A stretch of 54,849 nucleotides of DNA from the NCBI RefSeq assembly GCF_016863195.1, contig NZ_BOOK01000063.1:1-54849 (forward strand). Direction: 5' to 3'. The notes beneath the pieces are model-generated. The model was given only the letters and a program-made list of their open reading frames with translations. It searched no databases and was not told where the DNA came from. Position numbers and translations under genes: made by a program. The first letter of the stretch is position 1, and every line of letters begins with the position of its first letter. Origin of the DNA: Paraplanobispora takensis (GTDB taxonomy: Bacteria; Actinomycetota; Actinomycetes; Streptosporangiales; Streptosporangiaceae). This document shows positions 26,329 to 34,560 of this stretch, piece by piece.

Positions 26329-28377
26329 CTACCTGGTCCGGACCAGCTTCGGGGCGCTCACCCTGCTCGGCGCGCCCGTCCTGGCGACGGTCACCCAGCG
26401 GTAGTAGGTCGGCTTGAGGACGCTGGTGCGGTAGGCCACCGTGCCGGCGCCGCCGGTCGTGCGGGCCGCGACCGTGACCCAGCGGGAGGTGCCCCGCACC
26501 TGCTTCTGCAGCAGGACCGGCCAGCGGGGCAGGGCCGTGCCGCGCTGGTCCGTGACGACCGCGGAGACGGTGAACGCCTGCCGCGTCTTCACCTTCGACG
26601 CCGGCGCGATGATGCGCACCGCCGTCGGCCGGGCGGGCGCCGGCGGTGCGGTCACCTGCAGGTATCGCACCCCGCTGCCGACGGCGGCCTCATCCGCGTC
26701 GCCGGCGGTCCGCCACCGCACGCCCATCGGCCGGGTGGCCACGATCGTCGCCCACGCCCGGCCGGACTCGTCGGTGACCGCGGCCCCGACGACCACCGGG
26801 TCGCCGCCGTCGCCGTAGTCGGCCGTGAGCTCGACCAGCCGGTCCGCGAGCGGTGTGCCGTCGGTGCCGGTGACCACCGTCGAGTAGGTGACCTGGGCGC
26901 CCTTGACCGCCGAGGCGGGCCCGGCGATGGTCAGCTCGCCCACCGGCACCGGGGGATCGGGGGTCTGCGAGGCCGCGTTGACGACCTCCACGGTCGCCCC
27001 GCCGGCGTCCTGGGCCAGCACGCGGACGGTGACGTCGCCCTCCGCGGAGGTGAACGTCGCCCCCTGCGGCAGCGCCGACCTGTTGACGTAGTCGTTCACC
27101 TCGGGTGTCGGGTCCAGGAGCAGGCTCGCCCGGGTGCCGTACGGCCCGCCGGCCGGACGGCCGCGGTAGACCTGGACGCCGTAGTGGTAGAACTGGCTCG
27201 CGGTCGCGTCCCGGCCCGCCCGCGTGCGGTACTGCAGATAGTAGGAGACCTGCTCGTCGACCGGGATCCGCACCGCGGGCCGCCCGGCGATCCCCGCCGA
27301 CAGCGGCGGGACGGTCACCGTGCTCGTCGTCTCCCGCGCGACCGTGGTGAACGCCTCCGGGCTCAGGCCGAGCTGGTCGAGCTGCACGGCGTTCAGGTTC
27401 CCGAGGGATCCGTCGTCGATCCCCATGACGTCGATGAAGTCGCCGTACTCCAGCCGCGTGCACTCCGGGTCGTCGGGGAACACGCCGTCGTCGCGGAAGG
27501 CGGAGTCCTGCCGGGTGTCGCAGCTGAGCGAGTCGGAATGCTCCAGGCCGAGGTTGTGGCCGAACTCGTGGGCGAACACCTCCGTGCGCGGATCGGCCGC
27601 GGCGACGTAGGCGTAGCCGCCGTCGGCGTAGTTGTCGCCGATCGTGCCCAGGCCGTGCGAGCACCCGAGGGCGGCGGCCGTGCCGGGCAGGATGAGCAGC
27701 AGGTGGGAGCCGACCGGCACCCCCGCGCTCAGCTGGCCGAACTTCGAGCGCGCCTCGTTCCACAGTGCGAACGGCTGGTCGCAGGTGTAGGAGCTGGAGT
27801 ACTCCGCCGCCGAGGCCGCGAGGCTGAAGCGGACCTTCCCGCCCGTCTGATCGGACCAGAAGCCGTCGGTCTCGGCGATCCGGCCGGTGACCTGGGAGAG
27901 CGAGGGCGCCGGGTCGTCGGACGCCGTACCGGCGGGGTTGGCGAACGCGACGTACACCTGGTGCCGGGCCACCGCCGGGGAGGACACCTCCGCGGGCGCG
28001 ATGTCGAGGACCTCGGTGACCTGATAGTCGCCCGAAGGGGCCTGCGCCACCTCGACCGTCACCTCGGTGCTCGGCGGGAGGGGCTCGCCGGCCAGGGGGA
28101 GCAGGCCCTCCCCGGTGTCGAGGACCTGCGTGACCTCCGCGGGGGCCTCCTCGCGGTTCTCCGTCACCACGGCCCTGACGGTGCCGGTGACCGCCTCGCC
28201 GGCCGGTCCCTGCGGCGAGGCGGCGGCCACGGCGGCGTGGGCGGGGGTGAGGAGGCCGACGGCCAGCAGCCCGGCCACCAGGGCGCCCCGCACCGAACGC
28301 TTCGCGGGTCGTCGCCCGACGGCCCCGCGCTCCCGCGACCGGTGAGATGCGGCCGGAACGATCCTGGGGTCGGCCAC
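26329..28377 (-). CDS. Secreted zinc metalloprotease (gametolysin/metzincin-like)
   Basis: 682 aa. A signal peptide (about 28-52, VRGALVAGLLAVGLLTPAHA) is preceded by a long basic N-terminus. After a propeptide-like region, the catalytic domain (about 150-330) carries VFAHEFGHNLGLEHSD, the HExxHxxGxxH zinc motif at about 269-279, and YGDFIDVMG, a Met-turn candidate. CSHGLGTIGDNYADGGYAYV precedes it. The C-terminus (about 480-682) holds two or three immunoglobulin-like repeats (AGPASAVKGAQVTYSTVV; IIAPASKVKTRQAFTVSAVV) and ends WVTVARTGAPSRVSAPKLVRTR. Substrate unknown. GGAGG precedes GTG 28377. It is monocistronic and converges with the MEDS pair. Confidence 0.85.
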   Translation of the reverse strand: MADPRIVPAASHRSRERGAVGRRPAKRSVRGALVAGLLAVGLLTPAHAAVAAASPQGPAGEAVTGTVRAVVTENREEAPAEVTQVLDTGEGLLPLAGEPLPPSTEVTVEVAQAPSGDYQVTEVLDIAPAEVSSPAVARHQVYVAFANPAGTASDDPAPSLSQVTGRIAETDGFWSDQTGGKVRFSLAASAAEYSSSYTCDQPFALWNEARSKFGQLSAGVPVGSHLLLILPGTAAALGCSHGLGTIGDNYADGGYAYVAAADPRTEVFAHEFGHNLGLEHSDSLSCDTRQDSAFRDDGVFPDDPECTRLEYGDFIDVMGIDDGSLGNLNAVQLDQLGLSPEAFTTVARETTSTVTVPPLSAGIAGRPAVRIPVDEQVSYYLQYRTRAGRDATASQFYHYGVQVYRGRPAGGPYGTRASLLLDPTPEVNDYVNRSALPQGATFTSAEGDVTVRVLAQDAGGATVEVVNAASQTPDPPVPVGELTIAGPASAVKGAQVTYSTVVTGTDGTPLADRLVELTADYGDGGDPVVVGAAVTDESGRAWATIVATRPMGVRWRTAGDADEAAVGSGVRYLQVTAPPAPARPTAVRIIAPASKVKTRQAFTVSAVVTDQRGTALPRWPVLLQKQVRGTSRWVTVAARTTGGAGTVAYRTSVLKPTYYRWVTVARTGAPSRVSAPKLVRTR

Positions 28378-28461
28378 CCTGCGCCTCCTGCTGCCACCCG
28401 ATGAGATACGTCGATCCCTGGATCGGCGGCCGGAGGCGGAACCTGAGCGTTTCGGGTGACA

Positions 28462-28680
28462 TCACCCGCCGGCGGTGTCGGCCTCCCAGCGCAGCAGGTC
28501 TCCCGGCTGGCATTGGAGCACCTCGCAGAGCGCGGCGAGCGTGGAGAAGCGCACCGCCTTGGCCCGGCCGTTCTTGAGCACCGCCAGGTTGGCGGGCGTG
28601 ATGCCGACGCGGTCGGCGAGCTCGCCCACCGACATCTTCCGCTTGGCCAGCATCACGTCGATGTCTACGGTGATCGGCAT
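28462..28680 (-). CDS. XRE/Cro-like helix-turn-helix regulator (YozG-type)
   Basis: A 72-aa single-domain HTH protein: VDIDVMLAKRKMSVGELADRVG, ITPANLAVLKNGRAKAVRFSTLAALCEVLQCQPGDLLRWE. This short Cro/CI type is a regular partner of DUF2975 membrane proteins. Its ATG overlaps the stop of the DUF2975 gene by one base (TGATG), so translation is coupled. It probably represses its own operon through the TATCGAT-A-ATCGATA palindrome in the promoter at 29206-29234. Confidence 0.9.
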   Translation of the reverse strand: MPITVDIDVMLAKRKMSVGELADRVGITPANLAVLKNGRAKAVRFSTLAALCEVLQCQPGDLLRWEADTAGG

Positions 28681-29177
28681 CAGATCACCTCGTCCAGCTC
28701 GGCCTGCATCTGCGCCGCCTCGGCGTCGCGCGCGACGGCCTGGGCCAGCAGCATCCGCATCACGAGCACGACGAGCGCGCCCCCCAGGACCGCCAGGGCG
28801 GCCCCGCAGATCAGCAGGACGATGCCCGGCGGGACGGGTTCGCCCGGCGCCAGCAGGACCGCGAGCGAGAACACCACGAGGGCGGCGGCCACGAGCGAAC
28901 CGATCACGATGTCCACGTACCGGAAGGCGGCGTGGGAGAACACGGTCCCGCGCCGCACCATCGTCACCAGCCGCCACACGCAGACCAGGATGACCTGGCC
29001 CGCCAGGACGCCCAGCACGATGATCAGCAGGAACGGGAAGCGCAGATAGGCGTACTCCGGTCTGAGATCCTCCATGTCGCTCGCCAGCAGCGGCACCATC
29101 ACCGCCTGCACGAACACCGAACCGGCGAACAGCAGTGCGAGCACGATGCGCAGCGCGTGCACCGTCAGCTTTCCCAT
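28680..29177 (-). CDS. DUF2975 integral membrane protein
   Basis: A 165-aa protein with four predicted membrane helices: ALRIVLALLFAGSVFVQAVMVP (about 8-29), LRFPFLLIIVLGVLAGQVILVCVW (about 45-68), YVDIVIGSLVAAALVVFSLAVLL (about 88-110) and PGIVLLICGAALAVLGGALVVLV (about 117-139). A charged tail, MRMLLAQAVARDAEAAQMQAELDEVI, follows. DUF2975 proteins are of unknown function and are almost always followed by a small XRE regulator, as here. AGGAG precedes ATG 29177. Confidence 0.9.
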   Translation of the reverse strand: MGKLTVHALRIVLALLFAGSVFVQAVMVPLLASDMEDLRPEYAYLRFPFLLIIVLGVLAGQVILVCVWRLVTMVRRGTVFSHAAFRYVDIVIGSLVAAALVVFSLAVLLAPGEPVPPGIVLLICGAALAVLGGALVVLVMRMLLAQAVARDAEAAQMQAELDEVI

Positions 29178-29205
29178 GACGACTCCTCGATCGATTAACG
29201 ATTAA

Positions 29206-29234
29206 AATATATCGATAATCGATAGGCGCGGCAA
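29206..29234 (-). promoter_or_regulatory. Promoter and palindromic operator of the DUF2975-XRE operon
   Basis: On the minus strand TTGCCG (29229-29234), 17 bases and TATATT (29206-29211) form a strong -35/-10 pair. A perfect palindrome TATCGAT-A-ATCGATA (29210-29224) fills the spacer, and a further ATCGATTA half-site lies at 29190-29197 by the transcription start. The AT-rich block stands out in an otherwise GC-rich region. The likely binder is the XRE protein of the same operon. Confidence 0.75.
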
Positions 29235-29333
29235 GGCGGATCCGGTGAAAGCGGATGACAGGAGGGCGACGGCGGCGCACTGTGAGGACATCGCGTGGCG
29301 CGTCCCGCGCCGCCCCGCCTCCGGGAAGTCCTC

Positions 29334-30716
29334 ATGATCGACGCAGTCACTGTCGAGCGGTACGGCCTGCCCGGCCATCTGAGATCGGTGCCCGACGAGA
29401 TCGACGCCGTCGGCCTGCCCGTCACCGGCGTCCTGCCGCCGGAGCTGACCGGCCGTTACGTCCGCAACGGCCCCAACGCGCTGCCGGGCCAGAGCACCGG
29501 GCTCTTCCAGGCCGGGCCGGGGATGCTGCACGGGGTACGGCTGCGCGAGGGCCGGGCCGAGTGGTACCGCAACCGGTGGGTGCGCACGGGCGCCTTCCAC
29601 GGCCGTCCGTTCGTCGGCCCCGCCGGGATCGACCGGACGGCTGTGTCCGCCAACACGCACGTGGTCCACCACGCCGACCGCATCTTCGCGCTGGTCGAGG
29701 TCGGCCTGCCGTACGAGGTCACACCCGACCTCGGCACGGTCGGCCCCTGCGACTTCGGCGGGCGCCTGACCACCGCGATGACCGCCCACCCCAAACGCGA
29801 TCCGGCCACCGGCGAGCTGCACTTCTTCGGGTACGGCATGTTCCCGCCGTACCTGACCTACCACCGCCTGGACGCCAAGGGGGAGCTCGTGCACAGCCGG
29901 GAGGTGGCGGTGGCGGCGGGCACCATGATGCACGACTTCGCGATCACCGAGCACTACGCCCTCTGGCTCGACCTGCCGGTCACCTTCCGGCTCGAACCGG
30001 CCGGCCGGGGCGGCATGCCGTACGGCTGGGACGAGGGCCACGGCGCCCGGCTGGGCCTGATGCGCCGCGACGTGCCGGACGCGCCGGTGCACTGGTTCGA
30101 GATCGAGCCGTGCTTCGTCTTCCACGTGGGCAACGCCTATGAGGACGACTCCGGCCGGGTCGTGCTCGACGCCGTGCGCTACTCCCCGGAGGAGTTCACC
30201 TCGCTGTGGAGCCTGCTGACCCGCAGCGGCGCCCTGACCGGCGCGGGAGCGGTGGCCGGCCGGGCCCTGCTGCACCGCTGGACCCTCGACCCGGCGACCG
30301 GCGGCGTCACCGAGGAGGCGCTGGACAGCCAGGAGGTGGAGTTCCCCACCCTCGACGACGAGCGGATCGGGCGGCGGGCCCGCTATCTGTACACCGTCAC
30401 CGGCACCGATCCGCGCAGCGTCGGCAGGTGCGCGATCGTCAAGTACGACCTGGTCTCCGGCACGGCCGACCGCCACGACCTCGACGCCGACACGGTGATC
30501 GGCGAGGCCGTGTTCGTCGCCTCGGGCGACGGGCGGCGCGGGGAGGACGACGGCTGGCTCGTCTCGGTCACCACCCGCCGCGACGGGAGCGCCTCAAGGC
30601 TGATCGTGCTCGACGCCGCCGACCTGCCCGCCGGGCCGGTGGCCGCGGTGGAGCTGCCCCGCGCGGTCCCGACCGGCTTCCACGGCTCCTGGTTCCCCGA
30701 CCCCGGACCGACCTGA
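29334..30716 (+). CDS. Carotenoid oxygenase family protein
   Basis: A 460-aa seven-bladed propeller enzyme. The start ELTGRYVRNGPNALP is the family signature. Four iron-binding His are visible: in TAMTAHPKRDP (about 160), GTMMHDFAITEHY (about 202), PCFVFHVGNAYED (about 265) and the C-terminal TGFHGSWFPDP. It should cleave a double bond of carotenoid or stilbene-like substrates using non-haem Fe(II); the substrate is unknown, and no carotenoid genes are nearby. ATG 29334 is used; GTG 29295 with GAGGA upstream is an equally good alternative adding 13 residues. The 3' end overlaps the tail of the convergent HTH gene. Confidence 0.9.
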   Translation: MIDAVTVERYGLPGHLRSVPDEIDAVGLPVTGVLPPELTGRYVRNGPNALPGQSTGLFQAGPGMLHGVRLREGRAEWYRNRWVRTGAFHGRPFVGPAGIDRTAVSANTHVVHHADRIFALVEVGLPYEVTPDLGTVGPCDFGGRLTTAMTAHPKRDPATGELHFFGYGMFPPYLTYHRLDAKGELVHSREVAVAAGTMMHDFAITEHYALWLDLPVTFRLEPAGRGGMPYGWDEGHGARLGLMRRDVPDAPVHWFEIEPCFVFHVGNAYEDDSGRVVLDAVRYSPEEFTSLWSLLTRSGALTGAGAVAGRALLHRWTLDPATGGVTEEALDSQEVEFPTLDDERIGRRARYLYTVTGTDPRSVGRCAIVKYDLVSGTADRHDLDADTVIGEAVFVASGDGRRGEDDGWLVSVTTRRDGSASRLIVLDAADLPAGPVAAVELPRAVPTGFHGSWFPDPGPT

Positions 30717-31115
30717 CCGGCCGGTGAGCGCGGCGGTGAGTTTGCGCATGGCCGACGCCGCCGACCGGCTCGCGGTGGGCCCGAGCGCGGTGAGGCTCGC
30801 TATCAGGGCGGCGATCTCCTGGAGGTCGAAGGCGATGGGGCCGATGTGATCGCGGTGGCCGATGAGGACGCCGCCGTTGCGGCCGGCGGTGACCTCGACG
30901 GGGACCCCCGACAGACGCAGGCGTTCGACGTCGCGGGCGATGGTGCGCTCGGAGACGCCGAAGTCGCGCGCGAGCGCCGCGAAGGTGATCCGGTGCGCGC
31001 TGGCGTGCAGCCGTTCGATCAGGTGCTGCTGGCGCTCGACGCGGCGGATCGTCAGGTGGTTGTCCCGCGAGGCCGCCGGCTGCGTGGACGGGCTCATGGA
31101 GAAGATCGTAACCAT
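30594..31115 (-). CDS. Shortened HTH (YafY/DeoR-like) transcriptional regulator
   Basis: The first 125 residues are a normal HTH_11 regulator: RQQHLIERLHASAHRITFAALARDFGVSERTIARDVERL, then the GxxGG wing VEVTAGRNGGVLIG and a helix pair LQEIAALIASLTALGPTASRSAASAMRKLTAAL. Relatives continue about 100 residues into a WYL or similar effector domain; here the frame instead runs 123 bases antisense into the carotenoid oxygenase gene, encoding a Gly/Arg-rich tail without homology. The effector domain is therefore missing. ATG 31115 is used and 31097 is possible; neither has a ribosome binding site. It is divergent from the SnoaL-like gene. Confidence 0.65.
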   Translation of the reverse strand: MVTIFSMSPSTQPAASRDNHLTIRRVERQQHLIERLHASAHRITFAALARDFGVSERTIARDVERLRLSGVPVEVTAGRNGGVLIGHRDHIGPIAFDLQEIAALIASLTALGPTASRSAASAMRKLTAALTGRSGRSGVGEPGAVEAGRDRAGQLHRGHRPGGQVGGVEHDQP

Positions 31116-31129
31116 GACACAGGCGTGTC
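31116..31129. promoter_or_regulatory. Palindrome GACAC-AGGC-GTGTC between divergent genes
   Basis: A perfect 5-bp-arm inverted repeat immediately upstream of the HTH regulator start and 25 bases before the SnoaL-like ATG. Its position in a 39-base divergent gap suggests an operator for the HTH protein controlling both genes. Confidence 0.45.
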
Positions 31130-31154
31130 GGGGTTCGTGGTTAGCGTGGCGGAC

Positions 31155-31514
31155 ATGAGTGCACGCGACATCGTGGAGGAGTTCTTCGACCGCTACGCCC
31201 GCGCCCTGCTCGCCCGGGACGCGAAGGCCGTGGCCGGCATGTACGCGGTGCCGTCGCTGATCCTGTTCCCCGGGCGTTCCGTCGCCGTGTCCGGCGCCGG
31301 GCAGACCGAGGAGTTCTTCGCCGGGGCCTGGGGCCAGTACGACGGCGTGCAGGACACCGCGACCGACATCACGCTCCTGGCCGAGACGGGGCACAGCCTC
31401 TGGGCCGACGTCACCTGGCGCCACGGCGACGGGACCGCCGAACGGCTGCTCTACCAGCTCGTCGAGACCGGAGGGCGATGGCAGATCGCCGTGCTGACCC
31501 CTCTCGGCCGGTGA
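31155..31514 (+). CDS. SnoaL-like / DUF4440 (NTF2-fold) protein
   Basis: A 119-aa cone-shaped NTF2-fold protein: IVEEFFDRYARALLARDAKAVAGMYAVPSLILFPG (about 5-40), then HSLWADVTWRHGDGTAERLLYQLVETGGRWQIAVLTPL. The fold serves ketosteroid-isomerase-like enzymes and small ligand-binding proteins; there is no clear catalytic Asp/His pair to assign. ATG 31155 agrees with the family start. It is monocistronic, divergent from the shortened HTH regulator across a GACAC palindrome, and probably regulated by it. Confidence 0.75.
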   Translation: MSARDIVEEFFDRYARALLARDAKAVAGMYAVPSLILFPGRSVAVSGAGQTEEFFAGAWGQYDGVQDTATDITLLAETGHSLWADVTWRHGDGTAERLLYQLVETGGRWQIAVLTPLGR

Positions 31515-31563
31515 CGGGGTCGCCGCGTCGTTCAGGGACGGCGTGTCGCTCGGGGACGCCGCG

Positions 31564-32415
31564 TCACTCGGGGGCGTCGAACAGCGAGGGCCGTCGCGGC
31601 TCCGCGGCCGGTACGGGCACCTGGACGGCGGCGAAGGTTCCGGTGTGGTGGTCCTCCAGCCGGGACATCAGCGCGGCGTCCTCCCGCATCTCCTTCTCCG
31701 AGGGGGCCAGGAAGGTGGCCAGCAGCAGGCCCAGGGTGATCAGGCTGACCGCGACCAGGATCGGCAGCAGGAAGTCGATCCCCCGCGCGCCCGGGATCGG
31801 GGCCGCCGAGTCCGACAGCCGCACCTCCATGGCGAGCATGCCGGTGTAGTGCATGCCGCAGACCGCGACGCCCATGATCAGCGCGGCGCCGGCGGTGGCG
31901 GGCACGCCGCGCACCCGCAGGGTGAACCAGAGCGCCACCGTGGCGGCGACGATCGCGATCGCCACCGAGGCGCCGACGATCACCGGGTCGTAGGAGACGT
32001 GCGCCTGCATGTTCATGGCCGCCATGCCGAGATAGTGCATGCCGGCCACGCCCAGACCGGTGAGCAGGCCGCCGCCGAGGAGCGGGCCGGCCTTCAGTCC
32101 GCCGTAGGAGACCAGGAAGAGCCCCAGGCCGACCACGACGATCGCCAGGACCGCCGAGCCGGCGGTGAGGGGCACGTCGTAACGGATCTGCGCACCGTCG
32201 ACGGAGAAGCCCATCATGGCGACGAAGTGCATCACCCAGATGCCGGTGCCGCCGATGGACAGCGCGGCGCCGACGAGCCAGCGCATCCGCGCGGATCCCT
32301 CGGACGCCCGCGCGCGGGTGGTGAGCATGAGACCGAGCATGCAGCCCACGCCCGACATGAGGTAGGCCAGGACGGGGGTGAGCAGACCGGAGGAGAAGTG
32401 ATCGACGTGAGACAT
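31564..32415 (-). CDS. MHYT domain integral membrane sensor
   Basis: A 283-aa protein with seven predicted membrane helices. It carries the three repeats that define the MHYT domain: WVMHFVAMMGF (about 59-69), AGMHYLGMAAM (about 124-134) and CGMHYTGMLAM (about 185-195). These are thought to bind copper and sense O2, CO or NO. No GGDEF, EAL or kinase domain follows. The cytoplasmic tail (about 235-283) is short and acidic/basic mixed and ends PRRPSLFDAPE, so it must signal through a partner or act alone. ATG 32415 is the clear start. Confidence 0.9.
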   Translation of the reverse strand: MSHVDHFSSGLLTPVLAYLMSGVGCMLGLMLTTRARASEGSARMRWLVGAALSIGGTGIWVMHFVAMMGFSVDGAQIRYDVPLTAGSAVLAIVVVGLGLFLVSYGGLKAGPLLGGGLLTGLGVAGMHYLGMAAMNMQAHVSYDPVIVGASVAIAIVAATVALWFTLRVRGVPATAGAALIMGVAVCGMHYTGMLAMEVRLSDSAAPIPGARGIDFLLPILVAVSLITLGLLLATFLAPSEKEMREDAALMSRLEDHHTGTFAAVQVPVPAAEPRRPSLFDAPE

Positions 32416-32855
32416 GTGCCAGTTCTTCGTGAGAGGGGGAACCGGGGAATTATTGCAGCTAGAGCGGTATGCGCCGACCGGCGGAGCCGGTTCGCGGCCG
32501 GGACGGGCGCTCCGCGATCACGTCGTGGCGGTCCCGTCGGCGCCGGTGGCCGGGCCACCGCGGGCCCGGTGCCCGCCGGCGCCGGCCGGGGACTGTGAGA
32601 GATGTCTCGCCGCTCCCCGGGGCGGAGACGCCTATCCTACGCCCGGATGATCGGCGCCGTCGTTTCTCGTCCTTTCTCCCGATGGGCAGGGCGACCGGCC
32701 CGCTTGACAATCGAATCGGCTCGCACACCAGAGCCGCGTACCCCGGGAGCCGTCGCACCCGCCACCCGCAGCCCGGACCGGGCACCACCGCCGGGATGAC
32801 CGGCCTTCCGCGCGGACTCCGACGCCCGGCCCGGGACCCGACGATTGGAGACCGT
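32416..32855. other. 440-bp non-coding gap
   Basis: Between the MHYT gene start and the secreted hydrolase start no gene is convincing. Long plus-strand frames continue upstream of the hydrolase but show no homology and would mask its signal peptide. TTGACA at 32704-32709 looks like a -35 but has no good -10 at 16-19 bases. Local AT richness at about 32440-32465 (attattgcagctagag) may be part of the MHYT promoter. Confidence 0.5.
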
Positions 32856-34442
32856 GTGCGAAGGAAGGTCCCCCTGCTCGCTGCGATCCTGCTCGCCGCC
32901 ACCGCCCTGCTTCCCCTCGCCCCCGCCGGGGCCGCCACCGGTGCCGGGAACAGGGGGACCCCGGGCGGAGGCGGGATCACCTGGACCCCCTGTCCCGAGG
33001 ACCCGGCCGTCGAGTGCGGCGAACTGGCGGTCCCGGTCGACTGGGCCGCTCCGGGCGGCCCGACCGTCGAGATCGCCCTGGCCCGGCGCAAGGCCGCCGA
33101 TCCCGCGGCCCGGATCGGCGCCATGCTGATCAACCCGGGCGGCCCCGGCGGTTCCGGCGTGGACTTCGCCCTGGCCGGCGCCGACTACTTCAGCCAGGAG
33201 ATCACCCGCCGTTTCGACCTCGTCGGCTTCGACCCGCGCGGGGTGGCCCGCAGCCACCCCGTCGTGTGCTCGGCCGACCTGCTCGCCCGCGCGCCGTACC
33301 CGATCATGAAAAACCAGGCCGACTTCGACGGATGGCTGGCCTACAACCGGCAGCTGCGCGAGGACTGCCGGGCCCGCACCGGACCCCTCTACGACCACGT
33401 GGACACCCTCAGCGTGGTGCGTGACATGGACGCCGTCCGCGCCGCCCTGGGCGAGCGGAAGCTGACCTACTACGGCCGCTCGTACGGCACGCTGATCGGG
33501 CAGCTGTACGCCGAGACCTTCCCGCACCGGGTCCGCGCCCTGGCCCTGGACGGCAACATGGACCACAGCCTGGGCACCCGGGCCTTCCTGGACACCGAGA
33601 GCGCCGCCGCGCAGGACTCCTTCGACGAGTTCGCCGCCTGGTGCGGGCGGGACGCGGGCTGCGCGCTGCACGGCAGGGACCTGCGGGCCTTCTGGGCCGG
33701 CCTGCTCGCCCGGGCCGAACGGGGCGAGCTGCGCTTCCCGGGAGTCCCGCAGGAGGTACCGCCGCTGACCCAGCTGGACCTGATCAGCCTCGCCTTCGGC
33801 CATTTCTACGGCCCCGACTGGGCGCGGCTGGCCGAGCTGCTCGTCGCCATCGACACCGGCGCCGAGCCGCCCACCGGGATCCCGTCCCGGCCCGCGGCGC
33901 GGAGCGAGGAGGTGGGCGAGTTCCCGTCCCAGGTGTTCTGCCTGGACTATCGCCTGCCGATCCGCGACCACCGGGAGTACGCCGCCCTCCTGCGTCGCTC
34001 GGCGAAGATCGCGCCCGACATGCGCTACAACCCGCTGGCCTTCAGCATGACCGCGGTCTGCCTGGGCCAGCCGGCCCCGATCCCCGACCCCCAGCATCGG
34101 CTGCGGGTCCACGGCGCCGCGCCGCTGCTGCTGGGCAACGCGCTGCACGACCCGGCCACCGGGTACGACTGGGCGCTCGGCACGGCCCGGCAGCTCGGCC
34201 GTCAGGCGGTGCTGCTGACCTACGAGGGCTGGGGCCACGGCATCTACAACCGCAGTGAGTGCACCCTCGGTGCCTTCGACGGCTATCTGGTCGCACTCAC
34301 CCTGCCCGCCCGCGGCACCCGCTGCCCGGCCGTACCGCCCGCCGAGGCGAAGGCCCGGCAGAGGTCGTGGCCGGGGCCGTCCGGGCCGCTGCCGGACCTG
34401 CCCGGCTGGAGCCTGTCGCCGCGCCCGGCGCACGCCGGATGA
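32856..34442 (+). CDS. Secreted alpha/beta-hydrolase (tripeptidyl aminopeptidase-like, S33)
   Basis: 528 aa. GTG 32856 follows GGAG and begins a signal peptide, RRKVPLLAAILLAATALLPLAPAGAA. The mature enzyme resembles Streptomyces tripeptidyl aminopeptidases: ITWTPCPEDPAVECGELAVPVDW, the oxyanion region INPGGPGGSGVDFA, the nucleophile elbow YYGRSYGTLIGQLY (GxSxG), FDLVGFDPRGVARS, a C-terminal domain with LLLGNALHDPATGYDWA (Asp) and EGWGHGIYNRSECTLGA (His). Paired Cys agree with export. It should release short peptides or hydrolyse amides outside the cell. A strong hairpin terminator follows. Confidence 0.9.
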   Translation: MRRKVPLLAAILLAATALLPLAPAGAATGAGNRGTPGGGGITWTPCPEDPAVECGELAVPVDWAAPGGPTVEIALARRKAADPAARIGAMLINPGGPGGSGVDFALAGADYFSQEITRRFDLVGFDPRGVARSHPVVCSADLLARAPYPIMKNQADFDGWLAYNRQLREDCRARTGPLYDHVDTLSVVRDMDAVRAALGERKLTYYGRSYGTLIGQLYAETFPHRVRALALDGNMDHSLGTRAFLDTESAAAQDSFDEFAAWCGRDAGCALHGRDLRAFWAGLLARAERGELRFPGVPQEVPPLTQLDLISLAFGHFYGPDWARLAELLVAIDTGAEPPTGIPSRPAARSEEVGEFPSQVFCLDYRLPIRDHREYAALLRRSAKIAPDMRYNPLAFSMTAVCLGQPAPIPDPQHRLRVHGAAPLLLGNALHDPATGYDWALGTARQLGRQAVLLTYEGWGHGIYNRSECTLGAFDGYLVALTLPARGTRCPAVPPAEAKARQRSWPGPSGPLPDLPGWSLSPRPAHAG

Positions 34443-34448
34443 GCGGGA

Positions 34449-34485
34449 GGGGTCCCGCCCGATCGGGATGATCGGACGGGACCCC
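34449..34485. terminator. Strong hairpin terminator between convergent genes
   Basis: GGGGTCCCGCCCGATC (34449-34464) pairs with GATCGGACGGGACCCC (34470-34485) with one mismatch around a 5-base loop. It starts seven bases after the hydrolase stop. No T-run follows, as is common in actinomycetes. It could serve both convergent genes. Confidence 0.75.
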
Positions 34486-34506
34486 GTCACCCGGATCCCG
34501 CGCGGG

Positions 34507-34560
34507 ACGCCGTCGCGGGCCCGGTCGGAGCACACGCCGTACGCCGTCGCGGGCCCGGTC
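34507..34560. repeat. 20-nt direct repeat beside the WGR gene stop
   Basis: ACGCCGTCGCGGGCCCGGTC occurs exactly at 34507-34526 and 34541-34560, 34 bases apart; the second copy reaches the last bases of the WGR-propeller gene's stop codon. This suggests a small duplication of the gene's 3' edge. Confidence 0.85.

Noticed and set aside
32704-32709. TTGACA as the promoter of the secreted alpha/beta hydrolase
   Set aside because: No acceptable -10 hexamer within 16-19 bases.
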